A stretch of DNA of 64,000 bases. Origin: an uncultured Rubripirellula sp. Its GTDB lineage: Bacteria; Planctomycetota; Planctomycetia; Pirellulales; Pirellulaceae. Of this stretch, positions 47,479-56,745 are shown in pieces. The DNA lies in NCBI GenBank assembly GCA_938075415.1, contig CALJHC010000004.1, positions 1 through 64,000 of the forward strand, written 5' to 3'. Both the position numbers and the translations under genes were made by a program. The number at the start of each line of letters is the position of its first letter. The first letter of the stretch is position 1. Below the pieces are notes generated by a model. The model was given only the letters and a program-made list of their open reading frames with translations, had not been told where the DNA came from and ran no database searches.

Positions 47479-48195
47479 ATGAAAAATAATGTTTTTTGTC
47501 TTGGTCGACGTCGTCTTATGCAATCCACCTTGGCAATTGGATCCGCCGCCTTTACCACCCCCGGCGTTTTTGCAGATCTACTTGAAACACCATCTCAAAC
47601 CGAGGGTCCGTTCTACCCCAATCATCTGCCACTTGACACCGACAATGACCTGTTGGTGATCAATGAATCCATCACACCAGCGGTGGGCGACATCACTCAC
47701 CTGTCAGGCCGCGTGTTGGACGCCAAGGGCAATCCAGTTCGCAACGCCTTTGTCGAAATCTGGCAAGTTGATAATCAAGCGGTCTATCTCCATACCGGAG
47801 ACAAAACAAACCGTGCGAATCAAGACACCAACTTTCAAGGATATGGTCGTTTCCTGACGGATCGAGAGGGTCGGTATTATTTCCGAACCATCAAACCCGT
47901 TCCCTATCCCGGGCGAACCCCTCACATTCATGTGGGTGTCAGTCGCGGTGGTAATCGTCTGCTGACGACCCAACTCTATGTCAAAGGCCATCCGAGCAAC
48001 GCAAAAGATGGACTACTCAATCGACTTGACGTGAAAGCACAACGACAACTTCTTGGTGACTTTAAACCTCTAGCTCACTCCAAGCTTGGTGAATTGGCGG
48101 TGGATTTCGACATCATTCTTGGGACCACACCCGATGATGATGAGCGAAAAAATCTTCGTGGTGTTGCGAAACCACTTTGGAAGTCACGCGGCTAA
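47479..48195 (+). CDS. Tat-exported intradiol ring-cleavage dioxygenase
   Basis: A 238-residue protein of the protocatechuate 3,4-dioxygenase/catechol dioxygenase superfamily. The Tat-type signal is LGRRRLMQSTLAIGSAAF. The core has TEGPFYPNHLPLDTD, the characteristic opening, LSGRVLDAKGNPVRNAFVEIWQVD, and the iron site with Tyr, Tyr, His and His: the GYGRF and YPGRTPHIHVGV segments. It would cleave catechol-type rings using non-haem Fe(III) and O2, here outside the cytoplasm. Exported intradiol enzymes are common in planctomycetes but rarely characterised. The frame opens at 47446; ATG at 47479 has AAGG eight bases upstream and places the Tat motif correctly. Single gene. Confidence 0.88.
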   Translation: MKNNVFCLGRRRLMQSTLAIGSAAFTTPGVFADLLETPSQTEGPFYPNHLPLDTDNDLLVINESITPAVGDITHLSGRVLDAKGNPVRNAFVEIWQVDNQAVYLHTGDKTNRANQDTNFQGYGRFLTDREGRYYFRTIKPVPYPGRTPHIHVGVSRGGNRLLTTQLYVKGHPSNAKDGLLNRLDVKAQRQLLGDFKPLAHSKLGELAVDFDIILGTTPDDDERKNLRGVAKPLWKSRG

Positions 48196-48682
48196 ACTGC
48201 AGCACCGACAGATACCTTCGCCGCCCCACCTACATGCGGGCGGGGGGCCAGAGTCCTCTCAAGAACTCATCACGAAAGCTCAGTCTTGTATTGCTGATAG
48301 AACCATCGAGTGATCTCACTTGATACCCCATCGTCTCCTAACGCTTCACCTGAAAGCTTAGAAACCGAATCGACAACGAACCAGTTGAACACCTCCGAAT
48401 CTGCCGAAGCGACCGTGACCAGCTAATCGAACACTCAGACCTGATCCGACCGCCATGATTTACACCGAGGTAAAATCACCCTCTGCCGGCCCCAACCCTG
48501 ATAATGGTTAAAGCCCGAATGATTTCGGGAACATTTGTCTGGCCGAATCCTGCAACCCCACGCTAGCGGTGGTATCTTTGAGAACAGGCTTGCGTCTCAG
48601 CTACGCTCTCAATCAATAAGCCAAATCTTAATTGCGGATACCTCATACCAAGGCTGCGAAGGCGGCAACTCAGGGAGAACGC
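48196..48682. other. Intergenic region, 487 bp
   Basis: A G/C-rich imperfect hairpin (ccgccc/gggcgg, about 48220-48245) follows the dioxygenase gene without a T tract. No gene was seen. Confidence 0.4.
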
Positions 48683-49621
48683 ATGGTGAAATTCCGATTC
48701 CTGTTTCTATGCCTAATTGCAGCACTCCTCACTGGGTGCGATGACCGTCGACCGGATCAACCCTTAATCGAGGATGTGTCTCCGGAAAAACCTGAACTTG
48801 ACTCGGCCAATGCCGCAACGCCCCCCCTCGATGCAGACAACAGCGTAACGTTCAGCTTTGCTGTTGTCCCTCAATTCGGCACACTACATTTTGCGAAGGT
48901 TTGGCAACCACTGATTCGCGACTTGGAGGCAAGAACCAGCCTGAAAATCAACCTCATCGCTACCCCCTCGATCCCCGATTTTGAAACAGGTTTCAGTGAA
49001 GGACGTTTCGACTTCGCTTACATGAATCCTTATCACTACATCTGCGCAAAACGAGACCAAGGTTACCAGCCATTACTTCGGGATCAATCAAAGCAACTGA
49101 AAGGTATCCTTGTGGTCAGGGAGGATTCTGAAATTGAAATCCTCGAACATCTACACAACGCAAAAATAGCGTTCCCCGCACCAAACGCGCTCGGCGCATC
49201 CCTGTACCTACGGGCCTTGCTTGACCGGGAGCACGGCATCGCCTTCACCCCCGTCTATGTCAACAGTCATGACTCGGTTTACTTGAATGTCGTTGCAAAC
49301 CAAACCATTGCTGGTGGTGGTGTCAAAAGAACCCTCTCGAGTCAACGAGAAAATATTCAGAAACAACTACGCGTTATCTATGAAACCCCTGGTGTTGCAC
49401 CACACCCGATTGTTTTTCACCCACGAGTCAAAGCTGAGATCGCCAAACAAGTATTCGACGCAATCGTCGGAATGAGCAAATCGGCCACGGGGCGAGAACT
49501 TCTGGGCCAGGTTCCACTCTTGCAACCCGGACCCGCCATCGATGAGGATTATCAGACCCTTACTGAACTGAATTTGGAAACCTATTACGTTGCCCCTGAT
49601 GCCGAGACGGGGGCGTCATGA
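48683..49621 (+). CDS. PhnD-type substrate-binding lipoprotein
   Basis: A 312-residue lipoprotein; signal [19 protein letters not shown] with lipobox LLTGC. The body matches the phosphate/phosphite/phosphonate-binding protein family (PhnD-like): [53 protein letters not shown] and [16 protein letters not shown]. No ABC permease or ATPase gene is next to it; instead the stop overlaps the start of a hybrid histidine kinase gene (ATGA). This suggests the protein serves as ligand sensor for the kinase rather than for uptake. The start is fixed by GGGAG seven bases upstream; the frame opens at 48632. Confidence 0.88.
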   Translation: MVKFRFLFLCLIAALLTGCDDRRPDQPLIEDVSPEKPELDSANAATPPLDADNSVTFSFAVVPQFGTLHFAKVWQPLIRDLEARTSLKINLIATPSIPDFETGFSEGRFDFAYMNPYHYICAKRDQGYQPLLRDQSKQLKGILVVREDSEIEILEHLHNAKIAFPAPNALGASLYLRALLDREHGIAFTPVYVNSHDSVYLNVVANQTIAGGGVKRTLSSQRENIQKQLRVIYETPGVAPHPIVFHPRVKAEIAKQVFDAIVGMSKSATGRELLGQVPLLQPGPAIDEDYQTLTELNLETYYVAPDAETGAS

Positions 49622-51993
49622 AACTGCCTAACTTCGCATTCAAACTAGGATTCCGAATACAGGTAATTCTAGCGAGCTTTGTCATCGCGATGGCAGCGTT
49701 TCACCTGATCTACTGGCAACCAAGAATGGAGGCAAAACTACGCCAGTCGTTTGAGCAGAATATCAATCGCAACCTCGATAGCATCTGCTTGGCTATCGCG
49801 CCAAACCTTTACAGCGGCGATGCGGCCGGTGCAACAGAACGCATTGAATCATTTCTGAAACAGTACAACGAAAAACCTTTTGCTGAGACGGACATTGCTC
49901 TGGCATCAGAAGAGCCGGGAAGAGACATCAGCGTTCGCCATATCGAACTCTGGAATGCACAAGGAGGACTACTCTATCGATCAGGGTCGGAAGATACCGA
50001 CTCGGAAAATGAATTCCGTCCGGACGACCCCAACTTACTGGACTTTTTCAAGCGGGTGAATTTTGGAAAAGGCCCAGAAGGAAACGTTGGTGAAATCAAT
50101 GCTTGGTTTGATATCAGCGGAGCGATTGCCAAGGAGCACCAGTGGTTGCTTTGGTATGAAGAACTGCAACTTGCACTATTCCTTTGCCTTGCTCTGGTGA
50201 CCGGCTGGGTACTTGACCGCAATGTAAGAAAGCCACTCACTCTACTCGCTCGAGCATCGCAATCATTGTCTGACGGCAACTACAAGGCTGAAATCCCGGC
50301 ACCCTCGAAAGATGAAGTTGGCATTCTAGCGTCGGGATTCGATCAAATGCGGCAAGAATTGCACCTCAGGCTCGCGGAACTAGAGCGAGCCAAACGGACT
50401 GCTGAAACAGCAAACCAAGCGAAAAGCCAATTCCTCGCGAACATGAGTCATGAAATTCGCACCCCGATGAATTCAATTATCGGGATGAGCGAACTGCTTG
50501 CGAAAACAAAGTTAAACACGAACCAAACACAGTACCTATCAGTCTTCACGGACTCGGCGAAGTCGCTTCTGGATATCATTAACGAAATCCTCGACTTCTC
50601 AAAAATTGAAGTCGGCAAACTAAAGCTCGATGACGCTCCGTTCAACCTCTACGACCTTGTCGGAAACAGTCTCAAGACACTTCGTTTTTCACCCTACGCC
50701 AACGGTCTTGAACTCACCTGCCGAATCGCGGCTGATGTCCCAGAGATGATCAGTGGTGACGAAACACGTCTACGTCAAGTGATTAACAATCTTGTCGGGA
50801 ACGCACTCAAATTCACGGAAGCGGGCGAGGTCAATCTGAACATCGATCAAATTAACGCCACAGAAACCGAAACAGAACTGCACCTTTCGGTGACTGATAC
50901 CGGATGCGGAATCGCTAGTAACCAACACGACATCATCTTTGAACCGTTTGAACAGGCAGATACATCGGATACTCGCAAACATGGCGGTACAGGCCTTGGA
51001 CTGGCTGTCACACAGGGAATCTTGCGAGCAGCTAACGGGACAATCTGGCTCGAAAGTCAGATTGGCCAGGGAACCACCTTCCACCTGCACTGGACGTTCA
51101 AGAAAGACAATTCCAAGGAACACACGAATTCAAAAATTGCTGATTCACAATTTGATACCGCAGTCATCATCGACGGCAACGAATCGAGTTTGAGATGCTT
51201 GTCAGAAATCCTCAATCAGCAACAACTAACAACGCATTCGTTTCAAACCATCGAAGATGCGATTTCTGCGTTCCGGGATTCAAATTCAGACGGTGAAGCA
51301 ACGCTAGTACTATTCGATAATCGGGTGCATGGCGAAGATGCCCTGATAACGGCAAACCAATTGAAACAGAACCCCGGCTTCGAGAAAGCAACCTTCGTAG
51401 TCTTGCTCGCAGATCCTCAAAATGAGCACCCCAATGATTCACCGTCATTGATCGCAGCTGTTTTGCTGAAACCGGTGAAACACTCTGAGATAAAAAGTCT
51501 TCTCGAAAAGAGTCATACTTTCAAAACCACGCAACAGATGAGCACGATTGCCGTTGACAAAAAAGAGCCAAAACTTCTTGATGCGGACCAAGAAAACACG
51601 TTACCCACTTCAGACGAGAAAAACGCCCTAAATGTTCTGATCGCCGACGATGTTGCCTCTAACCGATTCTTGGTAACCCACCTCTTAAAACATCAAGGCC
51701 ATCGCGTGACCACTGCCAAAAATGGTGAGGAAGCAATCAAAGCGTGGCAACAGATTCGCCCCGATGTCATCTTGATGGACATCCAAATGCCCGTCATGGA
51801 CGGCCTCGAGGCAACCAAGAAGATTCGCGAACTTGAAAAGATCGAGGATCAACCCGTAACCATCATCGCGGCAACCGCCGGTGCAATGATCGCTGACAGA
51901 GAAAAGTGTCTTCAAGTAGGGATGAACGACTACATCTCGAAACCAATTAAGATGAAGGATTTCTACAGAGCCTTGCAGCACGCCCCAAAATAA
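49618..51993 (+). CDS. Hybrid sensor histidine kinase with two receiver domains
   Basis: A 791-residue membrane kinase. TM1 at about 15-33 and TM2 at 183-199 enclose a 150-residue periplasmic sensor domain, then HAMP (about 200-250), HisKA with His278 in [11 protein letters not shown], and HATPase_c ([46 protein letters not shown]). Receiver 1 (about 523-640) has Asp in LVLFDNR and Lys in LLKP, but its N-terminal acidic pair is VIIDGNE, so it may be weak. Receiver 2 has LIADDVASN, phospho-acceptor Asp721 in VILMDIQMP, and SKPIK. There is no output domain or Hpt in the window. Its 4-base overlap with the PhnD-like gene indicates one signalling unit. Confidence 0.95.
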   Translation: MKLPNFAFKLGFRIQVILASFVIAMAAFHLIYWQPRMEAKLRQSFEQNINRNLDSICLAIAPNLYSGDAAGATERIESFLKQYNEKPFAETDIALASEEPGRDISVRHIELWNAQGGLLYRSGSEDTDSENEFRPDDPNLLDFFKRVNFGKGPEGNVGEINAWFDISGAIAKEHQWLLWYEELQLALFLCLALVTGWVLDRNVRKPLTLLARASQSLSDGNYKAEIPAPSKDEVGILASGFDQMRQELHLRLAELERAKRTAETANQAKSQFLANMSHEIRTPMNSIIGMSELLAKTKLNTNQTQYLSVFTDSAKSLLDIINEILDFSKIEVGKLKLDDAPFNLYDLVGNSLKTLRFSPYANGLELTCRIAADVPEMISGDETRLRQVINNLVGNALKFTEAGEVNLNIDQINATETETELHLSVTDTGCGIASNQHDIIFEPFEQADTSDTRKHGGTGLGLAVTQGILRAANGTIWLESQIGQGTTFHLHWTFKKDNSKEHTNSKIADSQFDTAVIIDGNESSLRCLSEILNQQQLTTHSFQTIEDAISAFRDSNSDGEATLVLFDNRVHGEDALITANQLKQNPGFEKATFVVLLADPQNEHPNDSPSLIAAVLLKPVKHSEIKSLLEKSHTFKTTQQMSTIAVDKKEPKLLDADQENTLPTSDEKNALNVLIADDVASNRFLVTHLLKHQGHRVTTAKNGEEAIKAWQQIRPDVILMDIQMPVMDGLEATKKIRELEKIEDQPVTIIAATAGAMIADREKCLQVGMNDYISKPIKMKDFYRALQHAPK

Positions 51994-52280
51994 GGGACGG
52001 CAGAGCAAGCCTCAGAGAGCGAATGCATTGATTGTTGGCATTCAGTGCTTACCCAAACAGCAACCAAAGAAAGTTGACCGCCCGCATAAATTTGCACTCT
52101 TTGCAAATCCAGAGCCATCTTCTTTGCACAACTTTCACTGCAATCAGGATTTCGCAATGCAATCCAACGAGCACATTCAAAAGTCACCCTGCGAGCGAAT
52201 TTCATGAAACGTCATTTAACGTTAACGCGAACGACGACTAACCACTGAATCACCAACCGAATAACACTTCCCGACAAGAT

Positions 52281-54920
52281 CTACTTTGCAGCAAACACAG
52301 GGCTTGCAATTAAATCTAAAACGAGATCACGAAAACCAGCATCCTGACTCAAGTGGTGTCGGACGATTCCCTCCAATTCGCTTCTCTCGCGATAATTCAT
52401 CTGACGTCCCGTTGCGTAAGTCATCAATTTTTCCGCGACACAAAGTCCAAATTGATCTAGGTGAAGTAGCATCCATTTCTTCAAGTCAACCACGTCCTTC
52501 AGCTCGGTACCGTCTGGCATTACCACCCTCGAATCAATCGGCATTCCTCCATTCGGCCAGCGATCTCTCCAACGGCCGACTGGATCAAAGTTTTCAAGAA
52601 CGATACCGAGTGGATCGATGCGATGATGACACATGGCACATGTCATATCTTCAGTGTGAAGCGTTAAAAGTTCTCTCGGTGTTTTTGCGCCGTTCGTGTC
52701 GGGTGTGATGGGCGGAACCGCATTTGGTGGCGGTGGCGGTGGACTGCCCAAAAGGTTATCGAGTACCCAAACTCCACGCAGTACAGGCTGAGTGTCCACA
52801 CCGTTGGCGGTGGCCATCATGACTGCGGATTGCCCCAATAACCCACCAAAACGTCCGCCCCGTGGCAGCGAGATACGCTGCAAATTGTTCACCTTCTGTT
52901 TATCAAACTCCTGATTCAACTCATAGATGTTCTTTGCGATTCGCGGAGATGTCCACGTAAAGTCGGGATCAATAAAATCTCTCAGCGGACGGTTCTCTCT
53001 CAAGATTTCGGCAAAGAAGTTCTCAACCTCCAGTTTCGCATTCTTCTGATCCGTTTTCGTAAATTTAAACATGCCGTCGGGCATGATATCTGCGAGCAAC
53101 CGCGTGCCAAGCCACTGCTCAGTGAAATCAACAACGAATGAGGATCCAGCACTACTCGGCAAAAGTCGCTCAGCCTGATCCCTTAAAACAGCTGGATCGG
53201 ACAACCGCTCAACTTTCTTGATTAGTCGATCATCGGGAGGCCGCTGAGTGAGGAAATAGGAGAGACGCGTGGCCAAATCGTAGTCATCCAGTGGACCATC
53301 TTGAATGCATCGATAAAGGAAACGCGGAGAAATTAAAACATGCCGAATCAGCAAATGCATCGCTTCGTCTTCAGAGTGACCGTCCTCCAAATGTTCGTTG
53401 AATAAACCTATCCAAATCTGGGCGGTTTTCTCATCTACCGGTCTCCGAAAAGCTCGCTTCAAGAATCGACGTATCGCCTCTTCACTCGCGGCGCTGCCAC
53501 CCAAAAAACGCGCACGTAAACGTTTCCGAGTCAGCTCCTTGGGTCCCTCAACGATTTCCTTTGGACCTGAAACTTTCAAGCCATGCACCTCGAGTGCCGG
53601 GCCGTTTTCAAAAACATCAAACACAACCGTTTCTGCGTACAGGACTGGATTACCCATGATCTTCTTCAACAACGCCTCTTGCTGCTCAGCATCGATCAGA
53701 GGCAGATCCTCGTTGGATAAATGACTCTTGACTCGCTCCCAACCAATTCCGCCGCGAAAGCCCTGCCCCTGCTCACCATTTAACATCGCATGCCAAGCGG
53801 CAAGGTAACGTGGATTTTCTTGACCCTTAGCTTCAAAAAACTTTCGCAATGCTGCTTTGTCAGCTTGATCACTGTCAAGCTCGGCATTCGCCCAATGCAA
53901 AACCAACGTCTGACCTTCATGCAGGATCGCCTCAAATTCAAAAATCTCCGGGGACTCCTTCGTTACAACAATTTCCTGAAGCAGTCTCAAAGAACCATGG
54001 CTCACGCCATCTGTGCTGGACACATCCCTGGCAAGCACCTTGGCCAACATGGGTGGGCCTTCCGCCCTGGGACGAAATGCAGACAACCTCACCGAGATTC
54101 CATACACCCCTGCCACCTTTGCTTCGATGCGACTGGGCCACGTGCAACTGCGTTGAATCGGATCACACTTCATTCCCAATCGCATCGCATCACCGACAAC
54201 TTTGGACGACGAATAACTAATCACCATCTCATTGGGTCCGGCGTGCTCAGTCGTCGCCAAGGGAACCTTCCTCGGTGGCGGAAATAATTCATCCGCAACC
54301 TGCCTAGCAGATTCTGAATAAGCTTCAAATAGCTGGGGTGATACGACTAGACCCTCACCGAGATTCGTAAATCCATGAAGCGGTCGATCAGCGGGAAATC
54401 CGGGTGGTAGATTAAAATCCTGAAGGTTAAACAGGGACTGAATCGTCCGCTGGTATTCATCTCGATTCAATCTCCGCGGTGGTGTCCCACCAATCGATAG
54501 GCTTTCCGTCAACTGCCGATCGATCCAAGCAATCATTTCAGCTCGATCATCCTGGGGAATCACATCTGAACCGTCAGGTGGCATCGCACCTGACTTGATG
54601 AGGTCGAGCACTCGCTCCCAATGCTTTGGTGATACTGAAACGTCATCGAGACGAATTAGTTCCTGCAACGAAAATCCAGAAGGCGTTGCACCCAGTGGAG
54701 CGTCGGCTGGTTCTTCATTTTTTGCAGTCCCTGATACCTTCGCATTCGAAAGACTTCGGTCGTGAATCGAGATCGAATCATCATGGCACTCAAAACAGTA
54801 CGATCGAAAGAAGTCTCGGACTGCCGGAGCAAAGTTAGACTGCGAATCATCTTGACCGTGGACCAAGACAGGAAAAAAGAACGCAATCAGCAGCCATCTG
54901 ACCATCAAGAATTGATCCAT
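52281..54920 (-). CDS. DUF1592 family PSCyt-type protein
   Basis: An 879-residue exported protein (signal MDQFLMVRWLLIAFFFPVLVHG). Domain order as in the family: cytochrome-like part with FRSYCFECHDD, a DUF1587 segment (RRLNRDEYQRTIQSLFNL), DUF1595 (IRRFLKRAFRRPVDE), DUF1592 (LATRLSYFLTQRPPDD), DUF1588 with LGSPPPPPPNAVPP and haem-type motif MCHHRIDPLG (CAMCHHR), and DUF1585 (LMTYATGRQMNYRERSEL). A longer insertion between DUF1587 and DUF1595 includes a cadherin- or CBM-like part. The open frame begins at 54986, inside the upstream gene; the ATG at 54920 lies four bases after that gene's stop. Partner of the adjacent DUF1552 protein. Confidence 0.92.
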   Translation of the reverse strand: MDQFLMVRWLLIAFFFPVLVHGQDDSQSNFAPAVRDFFRSYCFECHDDSISIHDRSLSNAKVSGTAKNEEPADAPLGATPSGFSLQELIRLDDVSVSPKHWERVLDLIKSGAMPPDGSDVIPQDDRAEMIAWIDRQLTESLSIGGTPPRRLNRDEYQRTIQSLFNLQDFNLPPGFPADRPLHGFTNLGEGLVVSPQLFEAYSESARQVADELFPPPRKVPLATTEHAGPNEMVISYSSSKVVGDAMRLGMKCDPIQRSCTWPSRIEAKVAGVYGISVRLSAFRPRAEGPPMLAKVLARDVSSTDGVSHGSLRLLQEIVVTKESPEIFEFEAILHEGQTLVLHWANAELDSDQADKAALRKFFEAKGQENPRYLAAWHAMLNGEQGQGFRGGIGWERVKSHLSNEDLPLIDAEQQEALLKKIMGNPVLYAETVVFDVFENGPALEVHGLKVSGPKEIVEGPKELTRKRLRARFLGGSAASEEAIRRFLKRAFRRPVDEKTAQIWIGLFNEHLEDGHSEDEAMHLLIRHVLISPRFLYRCIQDGPLDDYDLATRLSYFLTQRPPDDRLIKKVERLSDPAVLRDQAERLLPSSAGSSFVVDFTEQWLGTRLLADIMPDGMFKFTKTDQKNAKLEVENFFAEILRENRPLRDFIDPDFTWTSPRIAKNIYELNQEFDKQKVNNLQRISLPRGGRFGGLLGQSAVMMATANGVDTQPVLRGVWVLDNLLGSPPPPPPNAVPPITPDTNGAKTPRELLTLHTEDMTCAMCHHRIDPLGIVLENFDPVGRWRDRWPNGGMPIDSRVVMPDGTELKDVVDLKKWMLLHLDQFGLCVAEKLMTYATGRQMNYRERSELEGIVRHHLSQDAGFRDLVLDLIASPVFAAK

Positions 54921-54924
54921 CGTC

Positions 54925-56193
54925 TTAACTGAAAAGGTGGTTGAGATTTTGCTTGGCATTTGAAAACTGATCAACTTCCACCCCAAGCTGATGCATCAGC
55001 GTAAGGTAGAGGTCACCGAGCAGTGGCGCACCCGCTTCCTTTCTCTCGACCGCAAGATGCTGTCCATGACCAAAGCCTCCACCAGCGACCAAGATTGGCA
55101 GATTACTATTTGCATGACGGCTTGCATCACCCATTCCCGTACCCAGCAACACGATGGTGGAATCCAATAATGGCTTACCGGTCGAATCGGTCTTTAATTT
55201 CAAATGATTTAAGAAGCCATTGAAACATCGCATGTGCTCACGTTCCACCTTCACTAGATCAGCAATAGCATCCGCATTGTTACCGTGATGTGAAAGCGCG
55301 TGGTATCCAGCCTGCAACGTCCTGCCGTCAATTGTGAACACTTGTCCCAAACCGCCGATGAACAAGGTCATCACACGAGTTGAATCAGTTTCTAAGGCTA
55401 ACGCCATCAAATCATACATCAATGTCTCAGCCTCAAGCTGAAGCGTCGGTGCAACGGGATCATAGTCGGGTAATTGATAATCCGTTGACGGTACCGGGAG
55501 ATCACTGGCCAGCTGTCGCGTCATCCGACGCTCGACCTCCCTCAGTGAATCAAAGTACTCATTGAGCTTGACTCGGTCGGCACCGGAAACGCTGCGTTGA
55601 AGCTGGTCCGCATCCTCAAGCACGGAATCCAAGGCGCTCTTGCCCGATTTGAGGAGATAATCGGTCCGTTTCCGATCAGCCTCGGTCGCAAATAGCTTCC
55701 CATAAAGAACTGAAGGTCGCTGGATCATCGGCAAGGCAACACCACGTCGAGTATGACTCATCGTTTGGCTCGCTTTTCCCGCGCTCAATTGAATGGACGG
55801 AAAACGTGTCTCCCGGCCAATACGATCAGCGATCTGCTGGTCAAGCGAGTAAGCATTGGGGGACTGGCCGCACAAAAAATTGTTCCAAGCCGCATGTCCA
55901 TTCGGAGCTCGGTGATCTAACCCAGAAAACACAGTGAAGTGGTCTCGGTGATCAGCTACCTCACCCAACAAAGTCGAAAACTGATACTCACGACCCGTTT
56001 GCTTGGGGAAAAATGCATCCCGGTAAAATCCGAGGTAGGTTCCAATGCAAACAAGTCGACTCGCTTTGCCCAAATCGGCTTGCCCAACATTTGAGGACTC
56101 GTCGGAATCAGCCAATGACTCAAGCTGCGGCAAAGCAATTGATATACCAGCAGCCTTCAATACCTGTCTTCGATGCGAGTTGTTGGGTCTCAT
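54925..56193 (-). CDS. DUF1552 protein with Tat-like signal
   Basis: A 422-residue protein of the DUF1552 family. N-terminal SHRRQVLKAAGISIALPQ is a Tat-type signal. Body: LVCIGTYLGFYRDAFFP, FTVFSGLDHRAPNGHAAWNNFLCG, SLDQQIADRIGRE, MSHTRRGVALP, LFIGGLGQ, and the conserved C-terminal NLPILVAGGGFGHGQHLAVE. Reaction unknown. It lies first in the operon with the DUF1592 gene (4-base gap), the reverse of the order at 35-39 kb. Its leader and start codon lie in a 14-bp tandem repeat; no normal Shine-Dalgarno is visible. Confidence 0.92.
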   Translation of the reverse strand: MRPNNSHRRQVLKAAGISIALPQLESLADSDESSNVGQADLGKASRLVCIGTYLGFYRDAFFPKQTGREYQFSTLLGEVADHRDHFTVFSGLDHRAPNGHAAWNNFLCGQSPNAYSLDQQIADRIGRETRFPSIQLSAGKASQTMSHTRRGVALPMIQRPSVLYGKLFATEADRKRTDYLLKSGKSALDSVLEDADQLQRSVSGADRVKLNEYFDSLREVERRMTRQLASDLPVPSTDYQLPDYDPVAPTLQLEAETLMYDLMALALETDSTRVMTLFIGGLGQVFTIDGRTLQAGYHALSHHGNNADAIADLVKVEREHMRCFNGFLNHLKLKTDSTGKPLLDSTIVLLGTGMGDASRHANSNLPILVAGGGFGHGQHLAVERKEAGAPLLGDLYLTLMHQLGVEVDQFSNAKQNLNHLFS

Positions 56194-56233
56194 CTTCTGT
56201 TTCTAATCTTCTGTTTCTGATCTTGTGTTTCAC
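56192..56233. repeat. 14-bp tandem repeat overlapping DUF1552 start codon
   Basis: The units atcttctgtttcta (56192-56205), atcttctgtttctg (56206-56219) and atcttgtgtttcac (56220-56233) run from inside the start codon outward. On the gene's strand the leader is a purine-rich agaaacagaag repeat and the first unit ends with the ATG itself. Confidence 0.9.
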
Positions 56234-56745
56234 GTCATGGCATCGTCTTACGTTGCCCAAACCGGGTAACCCAAAACTTGTGAGTCTTGAAGGTCCAGCT
56301 TACTTCAGTAGAACACTCAACGCATCTCCACCAACCGATCCCGGGAACTCATTATAACTCAAACCCAAACACAAACTGCTTCAACAGATCAACGCAATAA
56401 CGCCATCAGCAAAATAACAGGTAAAAATGGAAAACATCGAGTAAAAAAGAACTGATCTTCAAGCCAGATCATTTTAAAAAGTGTCACCAGCGTGCTCGCT
56501 GGCTAACTGATAGCCTTCGTACAATTTGGGTCGAATTCGAAAGATTGTCTTATCGAATCCCACAAGCAGCATGGATACAACTTTTTTTACGGAACAGCGA
56601 GCGGGCGAGTGTCGCTCTCGCACGCTTCCTTCAATTGCAACTACGTTTTATCGATGATGCACAAAAGAATCTCGGCGTTCATCGAGAAATGCAAATTAGG
56701 GATTATCCATCAACTTAATTAGAATCATCTCGTGGATCAGCCACC
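56194..56745. other. Intergenic region, 552 bp
   Basis: Lies between the DUF3472 stop and the DUF1552 start, both on the minus strand. Apart from the 14-bp repeat at its left edge, no gene or terminator was recognised. Confidence 0.4.
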
